64,000 nt of DNA from Haemonchus contortus (GCA_000469685.2 LS997566.1:43476920-43540919); one strand, 5' to 3'; counted from the stretch's first letter, positions 23,517-34,429 are shown. The notes: a model not told the origin generated them from the sequence alone. Program-made: numbers and translations.

Positions 23517-23911
23517 CTGCAAAATGATTTTTAGTCAAATTGGATGCAACATGATTTCAAAGAAGGAAGCCTTGAGGAAGTGTCTTCGCAATGAATTGAA
23601 ACGTACGCTGATTCACTACTATACCGGACTCTCCTAGCTATTAGGCTATTTAGTGTTAGTAGACCCTTTACTGAGACAGTTTTTCTTCTGAAATCCATGA
23701 CTACAAACAGTTTAGCATCTTGTTTACTTATTTGTTTATTCGCTTTCTGAGTCCCTATTCCAAGATTCCTCTAACAACGACAAAAGAACTGATAGCAATT
23801 AAAAGGAATAGTATGGCAGTAAGGGAGAGTTGGAAATGTGCTAGTAATGTAAAAATGTAAATGTAAATGTAATGTGAAAATAAAAAGTGCCAGTGGAAAG
23901 TAGAGAGTTAC

Positions 23912-24013
23912 ACACGGGTAACCCCCAGCAAAAAGACCAGAGAGCCCAACTCCCATGGAAATGTTCGTTCTGAGTTGCAAGCGAAGTATTTTCAGAGCAC
24001 AAAGTTTACCCAT
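23912..24013 (-). CDS. Candidate first exon of the BTB gene
   Basis: ATG at 24013, 34 codons, donor TGT|GTAACT, phase 0 as the exon at 23516 requires. An acceptor-like GGCTTCCAG lies 25 nt upstream and could receive a spliced leader. The donor is only moderate, so a different first exon is possible. Confidence 0.35.
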
Positions 24014-24488
24014 GTTCCCAAAGGAGAACCTCAGAGCACTGGAAGCCGTGAATGGAGAATAAGTTGAAAAACGACGCTTTTATTCAATCTTGGGAATATG
24101 AAAAGCTGCTAAGATGATACTTAGCGTTTACCAGTACCAGACGGGGCTGTTCAGGGAATGATTGAACGTCAAAACACAGTGCCAGGTGTCAGATTCATGC
24201 TATGAAGCAAGTTGTCGCGTGGTTTTAGCAATGCCATAGACTTTTTGACCATGAAAGCTTGGTCTAAAGACAAGGTGACGATTAATGGCTGATGTTCGGG
24301 CTATGTTTACACAAAAGTTGAGGCTTCATTTCAAAGGTTGTTCATGAAAAAAAAGGTAGGCTGCCTAGCTGTAATAAAGCAGTGAGTTAGACGGTGGCAA
24401 AGGAAAGGTTCGTTAGGGGTCTGATGAGGATTTCAGACAATTTTTTTATATCATGATGGCCTATGCTAACCGCTTGATCATAAGTATA

Positions 24489-24780
24489 GGGTGCCCTTCA
24501 TTGCGCGCGTCCGTCGAAACTAGGTCACGCCGCAGCCGTCGCATGCGGCAGGTCAGCCCGCGATACTTGACAGATGTCGCAGTTGTCAGTGGTCCACGCG
24601 ATTTGCGCTTGGTTCACGGCGGTCAGCTCAAAGAGAAGATAACCCAGACAAATGCAAATCATACGCTCTATTGACACTTCGTGGTACTGTAATGTCACTT
24701 CGAGACCTCAGTGGAATGCGCAGCGCGCGAAGTGGGCGGGGTGACCTACTTTCAGCGGACGCGAGCATCAGACGTTTTCC
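24489..24780. mobile_element. Element C copy 2 (292 bp, perfect 9-bp duplication)
   Basis: Flanked on both sides by ATAAGTATA (24480-24488 and 24781-24789). Left end GGGTGCCCTTCATTGCGCGCG; inverted right end GGAAAACGTCTGATGCTCGCG. This copy fixes the boundaries of the family. Confidence 0.88.
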
Positions 24781-24789
24781 ATAAGTATA

Positions 24790-25043
24790 TGATCAAAGTT
24801 CTCGTTCTAAGTGGCGTGAAGCGTCCTATTGCCGGCATCCTCGTTCCTCTTAATCAGTTTAGGCAGGCGCTGAAGAGGCTCAGAAAAAAAGTTTTATTGG
24901 TACGAGGTGTCATAAGTCGTCCCTTTGCCATCACGCCCCTCTTTAAAGACATTTTCAACGGCCAATTCATTTCGCCATTAACTTTTCGAACATTAAAACA
25001 AGTGGTTTCGGGAAGATCTGACGTATGCAGAACCTCACATTAA
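24790..25043 (+). other. Open frame of unknown status
   Basis: Plus-strand frame of about 84 codons after element C copy 2, basic and valine-rich (RQALKRLRKKVLLVRGV). No donor or acceptor supports it as an exon. The element supplies the upstream part of the frame, so it may be chance. Confidence 0.2.
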
Positions 25044-25329
25044 GCAGACGAGGTGAGCTTGCGGGCTGACTGCTTGGTTTTTTTCCCATTCCAATGGTCC
25101 TTACCTGACAAGACCAAGCGGTGAGTGACTACAATGCCTGAACACTTGCCCTTAAGAGGGTGATCTGCTGAGAACTGCGGAAACGAAAAGAGAGACTGGT
25201 CACTTATCAATTGCTGTGAAGTCTGAACTCTTTTACGCGAAGGTAATCACTAGGTTAGCTTGAAAGAGGAGACATTTGGGGTGGAAGAGAAGATTGAGGC
25301 TGGAAGTACACTCCTTCTTGCTCATTTTT

Positions 25330-25600
25330 GAGCTCTGAGCTCTGGTCATTGCCATGGGGTTTGAATCCCGGGTCAATATACGCCCAGGCCTGCCGAGCCT
25401 TCCATCCCTACGGGCCTGGTGAGTTGGTACCGGACTCATCTGGGAGGATGAAAGCACTCACTTGTACATCGGCCGGCCAGTGCAAGTCATTGTATAGGCC
25501 ACATACGCATTCAATACACCACTACGATTCTGAATGAAAGCTGAATGCATGGGCGCATCCCTCGTTGCTTACGACCCGAGAGTTTATCCTTTATCCTATA
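25330..25600 (+). mobile_element. SINE family 1
   Basis: B box GGGGTTTGAATCCCGGG, body TTCCATCCCTACGGGCC and CATCGGCCGGCCAG, tail TTTATCCTTTATCCTAT. The extreme 5' head is degenerate. Confidence 0.8.
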
Positions 25601-26056
25601 TGTGCTGAGAAGAAATTCTATCCCTCGAAGAGGCGACAAATGGCGCTGCAAAAAAGTGTCTGAAAAATGCGCAAAAAGGGCCAATGTTGGATTTTAACTC
25701 CCTTCTGCCGAATTCAACAAATTTTGAACTTTTTGTGCCAATGCAATGAAATCAATAAATCAATGAATGACAGAAAGAACGTCCGAGGCAATGGTGGCTA
25801 AACTGGCTAAACGAATCTTCGGGTATATTGAAGCAGCATTCCTGAGTTCTAAATGAATCGGCACAAATGCCTTATTGACTGTTTATAAGGGCAGATCCAA
25901 CTCTAACTCAACGGAGTGGCGCATATAAAAAGATTTGAACAGAAGTTCCGCTAGAGAGCACTTGCAGACTGATCAGATAGAAACCTCCCGGTTTTAAAGA
26001 CACCTTGGTCATATGACGTTAGAAAAATGTAAAGAACAAGAAATAAGCGATCAACA

Positions 26057-26290
26057 TTGCTATTAATAAAATCTCTGTTCACAAATCATAAGCGATCAGA
26101 GTTGGTACACGAGAAGGTGGCTGTTCACCATGTTTCAAGGGAGGGTCACGTCCGCTGTGAGCTTTTTACCCGAGCACACTTGCCAGGAAATGAACAATCA
26201 GTGACACACAATGAATGGAATGAGGAACATGACTCTTTCTGTGAAGCCATTTTTCAAGAACCATATGGCAACATTGTGATCAGTTCCTGA
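26057..26290 (+). CDS. Candidate terminal exon, plus strand
   Basis: Frame ending in stop at 26290 with mixed polar content, including HVRCELFTRAHLPGNEQ and EPYGNIVISS. An acceptor could be GATCAG near 26098. No upstream exon found; family unknown. Confidence 0.3.
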   Translation: MLLIKSLFTNHKRSELVHEKVAVHHVSREGHVRCELFTRAHLPGNEQSVTHNEWNEEHDSFCEAIFQEPYGNIVISS

Positions 26291-26417
26291 ACACGACAGG
26301 GGGGAACACAAATAAAACATCCGAAGGGAAGGGATTCTGGGATTTCACTGGACCTGAACAGAAAAAATTGATGTTCTCAAAGGAATATTTTCCATTGGCC
26401 ACCCATTGAACTCGCAA

Positions 26418-26674
26418 GGGCGTGGTGCATTAAGAACGAAATGGTCGCGTCGCGTTGAGAGGGGCGTCGCGCGCGAAGGAATGTAGCAGGATGCTGCAGC
26501 AGGTAGAAATACAAGAACAAAAGTACTAATAGTAGAATTATGCATAAAATAATGATCGTATATCGATTGAGCTGTATGAAGAACGCTAGAGCTGTAATAA
26601 CGGCGAATGAGTGGTCCGCGACAGCCGCGTGCGGCGAATCGATTACCCAAAATCGTTCCTAACGCCCGTCTCCC
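26418..26674 (+). mobile_element. Element B copy 4, perfect 9-bp duplication
   Basis: AACTCGCAA occurs at 26409-26417 and 26675-26683. The element starts GGGCGTGGTGCATTAAG and ends AACGCCCGTCTCCC. This copy defines the family ends (5' GGG, 3' CCC). Confidence 0.9.
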
Positions 26675-26683
26675 AACTCGCAA

Positions 26684-27325
26684 ACTACGTTACTATGTTC
26701 TGGGAATCCGGTTAGAAGACCGATACCTCCTAAAGGACTGAAAATTTTTGAGGAAGACTAATGAAAGCCAAATTTTGCTTAGTCGTTGAGTTCCTACATG
26801 TTGAGAATTCTACAAATTGATATACCAACTTCTGCAAATTTACTTCCTATTTAGAGAGCTTTTTTTGAAGTCTGCATTTCACATTGAGTGAGAGCTACGC
26901 CCTGCATGATCCTTGAAACTTTATGACTGCAACGGCAATCTATGAGTCGGAGATAGTTGAAGCTCGGTGAGGTGCACCGCTGTTGAGCAATGTATCACAC
27001 GATCATTTTTTTTTCAGGAAAGTAGTCATTATGGATATATTATAAGACATCGTAATGATCAGCTGATTCCAGCCACCCGCCTTTCTCAGTGTCTGTATTG
27101 TACCACCTACGGCGTTGTCCTACTAACAAATGTTCTGTGACTACCACATTTCTCTAGGCTTTCACTTTTTCTCATAATTATGATGTACTTTATCAAATAA
27201 TAATACGAAAAAGTGTAGAATATCAAGACATGTTAGACCTCGTTTCATTGAAACTTCCCCAGAACGAATCGACTTTAGGTGTTCTTTGATAAGTTGATAA
27301 AATTTTGAAGGATTGCTGGATAGCT
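26684..27325. other. No feature recognised
   Basis: About 640 bp of A/T-rich sequence with no exon-like frame. It ends at a degenerate TTAA-family terminus. Confidence 0.25.
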
Positions 27326-27440
27326 AAAGGCTCAGTTCATGATAAGTCGTGCTTATCTGTTCAAGACGAATAATGAAAAAATTACTCGGAAATGAAAAAC
27401 TGGCAAAGAAAACGCGATAATCGGCGTATCAAGGAAGTAT
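27326..27440 (+). mobile_element. Relic end of a TTAA-target MITE (subfamily b)
   Basis: AAAGGCTCAGTTCATGATAA and then GACGAATAATGAAAAAATTAC resemble the subfamily b terminus at 17073. The opposite end was not located. Confidence 0.4.
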
Positions 27441-28345
27441 AAACTTCAGAATGTAGCTCAATCCGGGCTGGACAAGGACGTAACGACTAGATTTGCGTGG
27501 AAGTGGTATATGGACGAGCTGTCTGAATGTGTGGTCACTACGCACGGCTGGCTACAGTAGGCAATCAGCAGGCAGTGTGTGCGTCCCGGTGCGAGTGGTG
27601 CAACCGCTACACCTTCTACAATGCGTGTAAACTCGTCCGCCTTTGGGGTGTACCTAGGCCGAGCTGATTTTGAGGTTCTCAAAACGTCCTATCTCGAAGG
27701 TTTTTCTATCTTTTACGCCAATTAAGGGCATTGGCATGAAGAAAATGCTCAAATTAGCTCGAAACCGTTGGAAACGAGGACCAAAAAAATTGAAAAATGG
27801 AAAAGGAATAATCTCCAACTTCTCTCTTGTTTTAACCTCGGCATCGTTGTTTACGGCAGAAGAATTCAAACAGCGGAAAAGGAATATTTATAAGGAGAAA
27901 AAGCTAAAGAACAGGACCATAGCAAAATTAAGCCACAATAAATATGTATACAGTAATCATTATGACCACGAAATCGTTGATCGAGCTTATTATAGCTGCA
28001 GCTCTAGTTCAAAAGCAAGTTGGAATAGTGGCAACAGAGTAAGCAGCAGTGGTGTACGCCACGATCCGTCAGAAATTGTGGCGGTTGATGAGCGATAGAG
28101 GTGTGAAGTGAGAGATATGAGCGAACGAAAGGTGGGACATTATTATTCGTTTCGAGCAGGTTTATGACAAGGAAGTGACTTGGAATATACGAATCAATAA
28201 TCAAAAATAGCAACATATATAATGCAATAAAAAAAATAAAGCGCGTTAAACTTTTGTCATTCCGGCCTTCGGGGCATGGAACTCGACGTGGGAGTAAGAG
28301 AGTACGCATTGTAGTAGCACTACGTTCCTCTACTCTACCACGGCG

Positions 28346-28576
28346 ATGCAATATTCAAAATCGCTGCCGAATTCCTCTATTGTAAAAAATCCTCTTAAGT
28401 TTGCGAGTCTGCATTGCTCGCGTCAGAACATTTGCTTTCGTCAAACCAAGAAAACAAAAACCACCAATGCCCCTGTGTACTCGCATTCCTCATTGACCGC
28501 TACACCTTATCGCCGAGGTTTTCGAGGAGTTTCAGGAGTTTTAGCCATCACACGTCGATTCCACGGAAGAGGATAG
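28346..28576 (+). CDS. Small open frame, 76 codons
   Basis: ATG CAA frame ending TRRFHGRG and stop, rich in Arg, Ser and Thr, with good codon mix. Preceding 300 bp hold other overlapping open frames on both strands, so support is weak. No splice borders needed; it could be a 5' exon. Confidence 0.22.
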   Translation: MQYSKSLPNSSIVKNPLKFASLHCSRQNICFRQTKKTKTTNAPVYSHSSLTATPYRRGFRGVSGVLAITRRFHGRG

Positions 28577-28796
28577 TTGTCACTGCACAAAATTTACTAT
28601 ATTATTCATATATTTTTTATTCGTTAATTTGTTTTTTATTAATCTCCCAATCCGTTCCAGAGGCAGCCGCGGCAAATTATTTCATGTAGAGGAGCTTACC
28701 TTCAATAATTTAGTGTTCCCCTCTTTGGACTTTTATATCAGCTTAAAGTACAAGAGAAAGTTGATTTGCAATTAGTTCTCTCCTTATTTTCAGTGG

Positions 28797-29092
28797 ACAG
28801 GGGTGGTGTAGTGGCAAGAGGTCACACTACCATACGTATGGACAGAGGATCAAATCATGGATCGATACCCACCTAGGCCAATCAAGTCCCTAACTCCTCT
28901 GGACCATTTGTTGCTGCAAAACTCTACTGGGTGGATAAAAGTTCTGACTTGTGCATTGGCTGGCCACCGAGAACCAACTCATAAGCGACATCCGCATTCT
29001 TTCGCCACTACCACGATTTTGAATAGAGGACGAATGCGGAGCGCATCCCAGAGACGGGATCAATATAAGCCAAGAGACGTCATATTCTTCCC
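28797..29092 (+). mobile_element. SINE family 1
   Basis: GGGTGGTGTAGTGGCAAGAGG head, AGGATCAAATCATGG in place of the B box, body with GGATAAAAGTTCTGACTTG and 3' block GAGCGCATCCCAGAGACGG. Confidence 0.78.
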
Positions 29093-29597
29093 TGATACAA
29101 GTACTGTCCTGTATTCTGGGAACAGTGCCATGACTAGAGCGAGTATGTGATTGAGAAACAAGATAAACAGATAAACAAGTAAACAAATAAATAAATAACA
29201 GATAAAAAGTTAATAATTTGAATATCAGATAAATAAACGAAATGCTCCTGTAATATGCAACAGCTGACTTCATACTCAGGAAGGATGGTACTGATCTGTA
29301 AATTGTGGGCACCATAAGAGGGATTTTAACGTCCTGTGAGTGTGTGACACCGTAACCCCCAGTACCTCACCCAACTCCGTGGGCTTCACCTCGGGGTACC
29401 TTTTCCTTGCGTCGTATATGTGACGGCTGTTTTGGAAGCGCTTCAGCGTGTGTTTGGGTTACTGTGTCCCACATTCACGGGACGATTAAATCCGTCTTGT
29501 GTGGGCACGCATTTGCCATTTGCTTCAAAGTTCGACAAAGTTCTAATCGTGAACCATCGGAATGGCACTGTCAGTATATGGTCTTTTATAAAGCCGG

Positions 29598-29766
29598 CGG
29601 TAATAGTAATAATAACAATGATAGCACCATCAATAACAATATTATTAGTTGTAATAATAACAGTGATAATAATAATAACAATAATAATCCTACTGTATAT
29701 AACGCGCTAAGTGTGTCTGTTGGTTTGTCTGTGTGTTTGTGTGTGTGTGTGTGTAGTTGTGTGTTT
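29598..29766. repeat. TAA-rich and GT-rich microsatellites
   Basis: Imperfect TAA/AAT repeats (29598-29702) are followed by GTCTGTT/GTGTGT repeats (29711-29758). They directly precede the minisatellite and may belong to the same element. Confidence 0.8.
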
Positions 29767-29777
29767 GACCGGAAATT

Positions 29778-30990
29778 CATAACTCCGGTTCCCGTCGACC
29801 TAGAGAGTTCAAATTTGGTAGGTGTAAGGGGGGCAGGATGGGAACACTAATGGTGGGTGGTGGTGCCGGACTCCGCCCACAGGGGGCGGGGTTTGTGCGA
29901 AATAAATGTTTGAGCGCAAATTCATAACTCCGGTTCCCGTTGACCTAGAGAGTTCAAATTCGGCAGGTGTAAGGGGGGCAGGATGGGAACACTAATGGTG
30001 GGTGGTGGTGCCGGACTCCGCCCACAGGGGGCGGGGTTTGTGCGAAATAAATGTTTGAGCGCAAATTCATAACTTCTGTCCCCGTCGATCTAGAGAGTTC
30101 AAATTCAGTAGGTGTAAGGGGGGCAGGATGGGAACACTAATGGTGGGTGGTGGTGCCGGACTCCGCCCACAGGGGGCGGGGTTTGTGCGAAATAAATGTT
30201 TGAGCGCAAATTCATAACTTCTGTCCCCGTCGATCTAGAGAGTTCAAATTCAGTAGGTGTAAGGGGGGCAGGATGGGAACACTAATGGTGGGTGGCAGGA
30301 CCGGACTCCGCCCACAAGGGGCGGGGTTTGTGTGAAAAACTTAAACTTGGACCTAAAGCGTTCAAATTTGGTAGGAGTACAGGCGGCAGGGTGGAAACAC
30401 TTATGGTGGGTGGCAGGACCGGACTCCGCCCACAAGGGGCGGGGTTTGTGTGAAAAACTTAAACTTGGACCTAAAGCGTTCAAATTTGGTAGGAGTACAG
30501 GCGGCAGGATGAAAACACTTATGCTGGGTGGCAGGACCGGACTCCGCCCACAAGGGGCGGGGTTTGTGTGAAAAACTTAAACTTGGACCTAGAGCGTTCA
30601 AATTTGGTAGGAGTACAGGCGGCAGGGTGGAAACACTTATGGTGGGTGGCAGGACCGGACTCCGCCCACAAGGGGCGGGGTTTGTGTGAAAAACTTAAAC
30701 TTGGACCTAGAGCGTTCAAATTTGGTAGGAGTACAGATGGCAGGATTGAAACACTTATGATATGTGGCAGGACCGGACTCTGCGCACAATGGGGGGGGGG
30801 TGGGTTGAGCGGAAAATCATAACTCCTCAAGGGTGCAGGGCTTATAGAGATATCTCAAAATGAACCTAGAGCGGTCAAACTTAGTAGGAATACAGGAGGC
30901 AGGATAGGAGCACTGATGACAGGCTGCAAGACCAAACTCCGCCCCAAAGGACTGGGCGTGAATAAATACTGTTAGTTCGGACCCAGACCG
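29778..30990 (+). repeat. Minisatellite with 145-bp and 118-bp units
   Basis: Four units of exactly 145 bp begin at 29778, 29923, 30068 and 30213 (CATAACTCCGG-type start). They pass into 118-bp units at 30340, 30458, 30576 and 30694. All share GTTCAAATTTGGTAGG and ACTCCGCCCACAAGGGGCGG. Units after 30812 are degenerate. Frames inside are periodic and not genes. Confidence 0.92.
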
Positions 30991-31239
30991 TTGAAGCTTG
31001 AAGGCACGAGGAGTTGGCTGGGAACATTGATGGTAGCTAACATAGTAGACTTAGCCGCGATGAAGTGTCTGAATACTTTTTTCTCTAAATAATCGCCTTT
31101 GTGATATAATGCGATGTTCTATTCGGACACAGCGAAGATGGCTTACAGAAAAAATCGCTCACAATTTGAAGCTAATACTGAGGGTGTACAGCTTTCAAAG
31201 AAAAAGTAGAATCCGAAGTGTTATTTGCGCATCATGGTG

Positions 31240-31309
31240 AGCGCCCGGCGTAGCCGGGCGAACCCATTAGAAGGAGGGAAGCCCGGCGTTAGCTGGGCAG
31301 CCCGACTGG
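31240..31309 (+). mobile_element. Candidate Helitron-type 3' terminus
   Basis: Two GC-rich hairpins: CGCCCGGC-GTA-GCCGGGCG (31242-31260, perfect) and GCCCGGC-GTTA-GCTGGGC (31281-31298). The second is followed 7 nt later by CTGG and then T, which fits the CTRR-T rule of Helitron ends. The microsatellite, tandem core and hairpin order matches Helentron-associated elements. The 5' end is not identified. Confidence 0.4.
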
Positions 31310-31338
31310 TAATAACAATAATCACGTGCAAGTCTTAC

Positions 31339-31497
31339 GAATAACTTCGATGATACGCGGTTTTCCTGCTCAAACTCAAAAAAGTTCGAAACGCTAAGGA
31401 AAGGTGCAATAACAATCTTAAAAGAGTGGGCTGTCGAAAGAGGATGACTGACAACCTGAGTCATTACTGCTAGTTGAGAAGTCATTCGCAGTATCAT
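31339..31497 (-). CDS. Candidate exon, unnamed
   Basis: ATG at 31497 opens 53 codons ending at donor TTATTC|GTAAGA. A variant start is an acceptor-like TTTTAAG within it. The segment FFEFEQENRVSSKLF looks coding. It lies just beyond the Helitron-like end. No partner exon. Confidence 0.27.
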
Positions 31498-31629
31498 AAA
31501 AACTCAATAGCTCGGAAGTGACAGATCATAAGCAACTGGGAAAGTGCAGTGCCAAACAAAAGTTAAAGGGAAGGGGTATTCGGTATCATTGAGTACAGAA
31601 AACTGCAGTGAGAGGAAATGATCGAGATT

Positions 31630-31793
31630 GTTTTTGAACCAGCCGATGATACGGGCATAAAGGAGCCTATTCTACGCTACTCTTATTCACTGCTGCTCGA
31701 AGAGAACTGGTGTTTTTGAACCAGCCGATGATACGGGCATAAAGGAGCCTATTCTACGCTACTCTTATTCACTGCTACTCGAATAGAACTGGT
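31630..31793 (+). repeat. 82-bp tandem duplication
   Basis: The unit beginning GTTTTTGAACCAGCCGATG occurs at 31630-31711 and 31712-31793 with two or three mismatches, so the duplication is recent. Confidence 0.9.
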
Positions 31794-31799
31794 ATTCAG

Positions 31800-32470
31800 A
31801 ACAATATTTCAGGAGCAACATTAGTGCGAGAGAATAGTCTAAAATATAATAACATACGCTAAGACGATCAGCTGATTGATTTCTTACCAAAGTTGCTCCA
31901 ATGCAAACAATAGTATATCCGCGAGCGGAATCCTAAGCTGAACAACCGAAATGAGTGCATTGCCATAACGAGTAAACTTTTGCCATTCATTCCCTTTTGT
32001 GGGCTTTGAGATCACCGCGCAATCCTTATCTCACAACCGTCAATGGTGTCTCATTGTTCCTTTGTTGTTCACGAAATAGAGTGGGAAGACAACGCTGGTA
32101 GAACTGCGGAAGATTGACTTCTTGGCAGGAATGTTTCGGTGTTTGAGTTTCTGGGAGTAGTTGGAACCGGCCTAGTGCGTTTGGGCGCTTGGTCAAGTAA
32201 GCCACAGACCAAGAGTTTCGAACTATTTTCAGGTCCCTGAAGGCGACGAAAGTTAGTCGAAACGGTTCCATCATAACAAACCTGTACGGCAAAGCATGAA
32301 ATATTATATGACATGCCTGGGTTTCAAGAAGACCGAATTTGGAAACTGCAAACAATAGTGTCCGGCAATTAGATTTCATAGTCAGCCCAAAAGGGGTATG
32401 ACATTCACACGATACAATCTCTGACCCATTATTGTGCTCATCCCAGAAGTTTTTTCAACCGTATAAACGT
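31800..32470 (-). mobile_element. Relic TTAA MITE (subfamily b) split by an insertion
   Basis: The flanks match subfamily b (GATTGATTT...GTTGCTCCAATG and AATTAGATTTCATAGTCAGCC). The block 31915-32346 is inserted with TGCAAACAATAGT repeated at both borders. Termini are decayed. Confidence 0.6.
31915..32346. mobile_element. 432-bp insertion with 13-bp target duplication
   Basis: TGCAAACAATAGT is at 31902-31914 and 32347-32359. Intact subfamily b members have one such site, proving insertion. A 13-bp duplication suggests target-primed reverse transcription (LINE or SINE-like), but no poly-A or pol III boxes are visible. A minus frame (32379-32026) crosses it. Part (GGCCTAGTGCGTT) recurs near 51187. 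Confidence 0.6.
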
Positions 32471-32579
32471 TGGTATGATATGGGAGGGGCGTCTAATTCA
32501 AACTATAGAGAAAATTTCAGAACTCAATCTTATCGCAACCCAGCAGTAGAGGGAATTGTGAAGAGATTATAAAATATTA

Positions 32580-33835
32580 GGTTGAGTCATAAGTCCTCGG
32601 ACAAAATGATAGTGATGATTTCTAGCGATCATAACTCTTGAAAGAGGTGACGAAAATGAACGTGCGAGGCATTGTTCGATAGAGAATGGAAAGCTCTTCC
32701 AAACGCATACTGGAGAACGCACCCAGCTGTTCCCTTTCCCGCAACTGTGCCTCATGATTTCAAGCCATCGCAACTCCACATCCGCAACACCATCATATTT
32801 ATTTTTTTATCTGGCCATGAATCCGCGGCAATCGATAGAGGTATGAAGGACGTCAACAAGCAGGACGTGTACATTTTACAAGTGACACTAGAACTTCGCA
32901 TCGGGCGACTATTCCATCGAAGATGAAGGCCGTGCGGGATGCCCAATGAAGTTGGATGTGGACGTGCTGCGAAGCCAGGTGGAAGCCGATCCACATCAAA
33001 CTACTCGTGAACTGGCAGTCACCCTTGGGGAGTCAGTCCACAATTGTTCGTGGATTGAAGTCAACCGGCAAGGTGCGAAAGCTCGGCCCATGGGTGCCTC
33101 ATGCTTTGAAGCAGTATGACATAGACCGCCGCGACGACGTGGCACTTTCTCTCCTCACGCTCAAGGGCACCACACGTGGCTCGAGTACCTAGTCACCAGG
33201 AGTGCGAAGTCGGACCTTGACTCTAACGTTCACCGGCGTGCTCAATGGATTGTCAAAGGCGCGGATGCAGAAGACTCCCCCAAACCCAACGTGCACGCCA
33301 AGGAGGTTATGCTCTGATTCTGGTGGAGCGCTCTCCGTGTCGAATAATGGGAGCTGCTAGACGAAGGATGCACAGTGACCGCACACTTCTACATTACGCA
33401 ACTAAGGAATTTGAAGGCGAATCCCGAAGCTACACGTCCACAGCAGCACAAAGTTCACTTCCAGCACGACAACGCTCGCCCTCACATTGAAAGAACAACC
33501 AAAACTGAACTGACGAATTTCAGCAGGACAAGTTTACCACACCAACAATGTTCCTCAGCCTTGGATCCCTCGGATTACCATCTTTTTCCCCATCTTCAAC
33601 GTCATCTGGATGGTCAGGACTTTCAAACCCGCGACGACATCAAAATGGCACTGATGCAGTTCTCCAAGGGCCAGCTCCCAGCGTTCTAAAGCAAGGGCAT
33701 CTACGTTTTGCCCAAGCATTGGCAGAAGACCATCGATGGCAATGGGGCATATTTCAAATGATTCGCTACTGTCGTTTAAAAATTGTAAGATAAATATTAT
33801 CATTGCCAATTTGTCCGAGGACTTATGACTCAACC
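32580..33835 (+). mobile_element. mariner element, near full length, transposase broken
   Basis: 1256 bp with 26-bp inverted ends GGTTGAGTCATAAGTCCTCG..., flanked by TA (32578-32579, 33836-33837). The transposase is readable in pieces across frames: an N-terminal EDEGRAGCP and QTTRELA region, the HDNARPH motif (second catalytic Asp) and SDYHLFPHLQ (third Asp, DD34D type). At least two frameshifts and stops interrupt it, and the first catalytic Asp is not seen in its usual context. Non-autonomous now. The ends remain intact, so mobilisation in trans is conceivable. Confidence 0.92.
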
Positions 33836-34179
33836 TAATAAAAGACGCTTCTGAAATGAATTTCCTTGAGGATGTTTTCTTTGATGAGATTAAAAATATT
33901 TCAAAAATCAACTGAAACTGAAATTCATAAAATTCAAGATAAAAGATAAAAAATTCATAAGATTCAAGATTCATAAATTCAAGATAAAATTAAAAGAGAT
34001 ACAAGATAAAATTAGTAGTTCGGAATAACCCGAAAATTTATAGCTAAAAGTCAATGGCACTACATTGGATATCATGACGTCAGGCAGACAGGTGGCAGGA
34101 GGCAATGAGGAAAAGCGCCTGCCACCAATTTCTTAGCTATGCAATTGATGACTGTTTATCTGAAAGCTTTATAAATAGA

Positions 34180-34427
34180 GGATAAAGTTTTTCGCGTTGA
34201 TCAATCCCGCCTCAGTAATGCGCCCCGCACTCGACTTCAATTCAGAATCGTACTTGGCCTGTGCAATGACTTGCGATCGATGACCAGTCGATGTAAAAGC
34301 CAGTGCTTTGAACTTCTACGACGAATCCGGTACCGATTAACCGACCCCCGAGGTCCCTATTTCGAAGTCGTGACAGTGCGTGTGAGATAGTGCGCCACTT
34401 GCCACTACACAACCTCCGCCCTGAGAG
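34180..34427 (-). mobile_element. SINE family 1
   Basis: Starts with inverted tail GATAAAGTTTTTCGCGTTGATC and ends with inverted head CGCCACTTGCCACTACACAACCTCCGCCCT. The B-box region is shortened. Confidence 0.85.
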
Positions 34428-34429
34428 CT

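Noticed and set aside
23246..23527. 93-codon plus frame
   Set aside because: Shadow of the well-supported BTB-gene exon on the minus strand.
29711..29766. CRISPR-like or telomeric repeat
   Set aside because: Simple GT-rich microsatellite; no spacers and no telomere motif.
30250..30830. Several 70-100 codon frames on both strands
   Set aside because: They repeat with the 118-bp minisatellite unit and reflect its sequence, not a gene.
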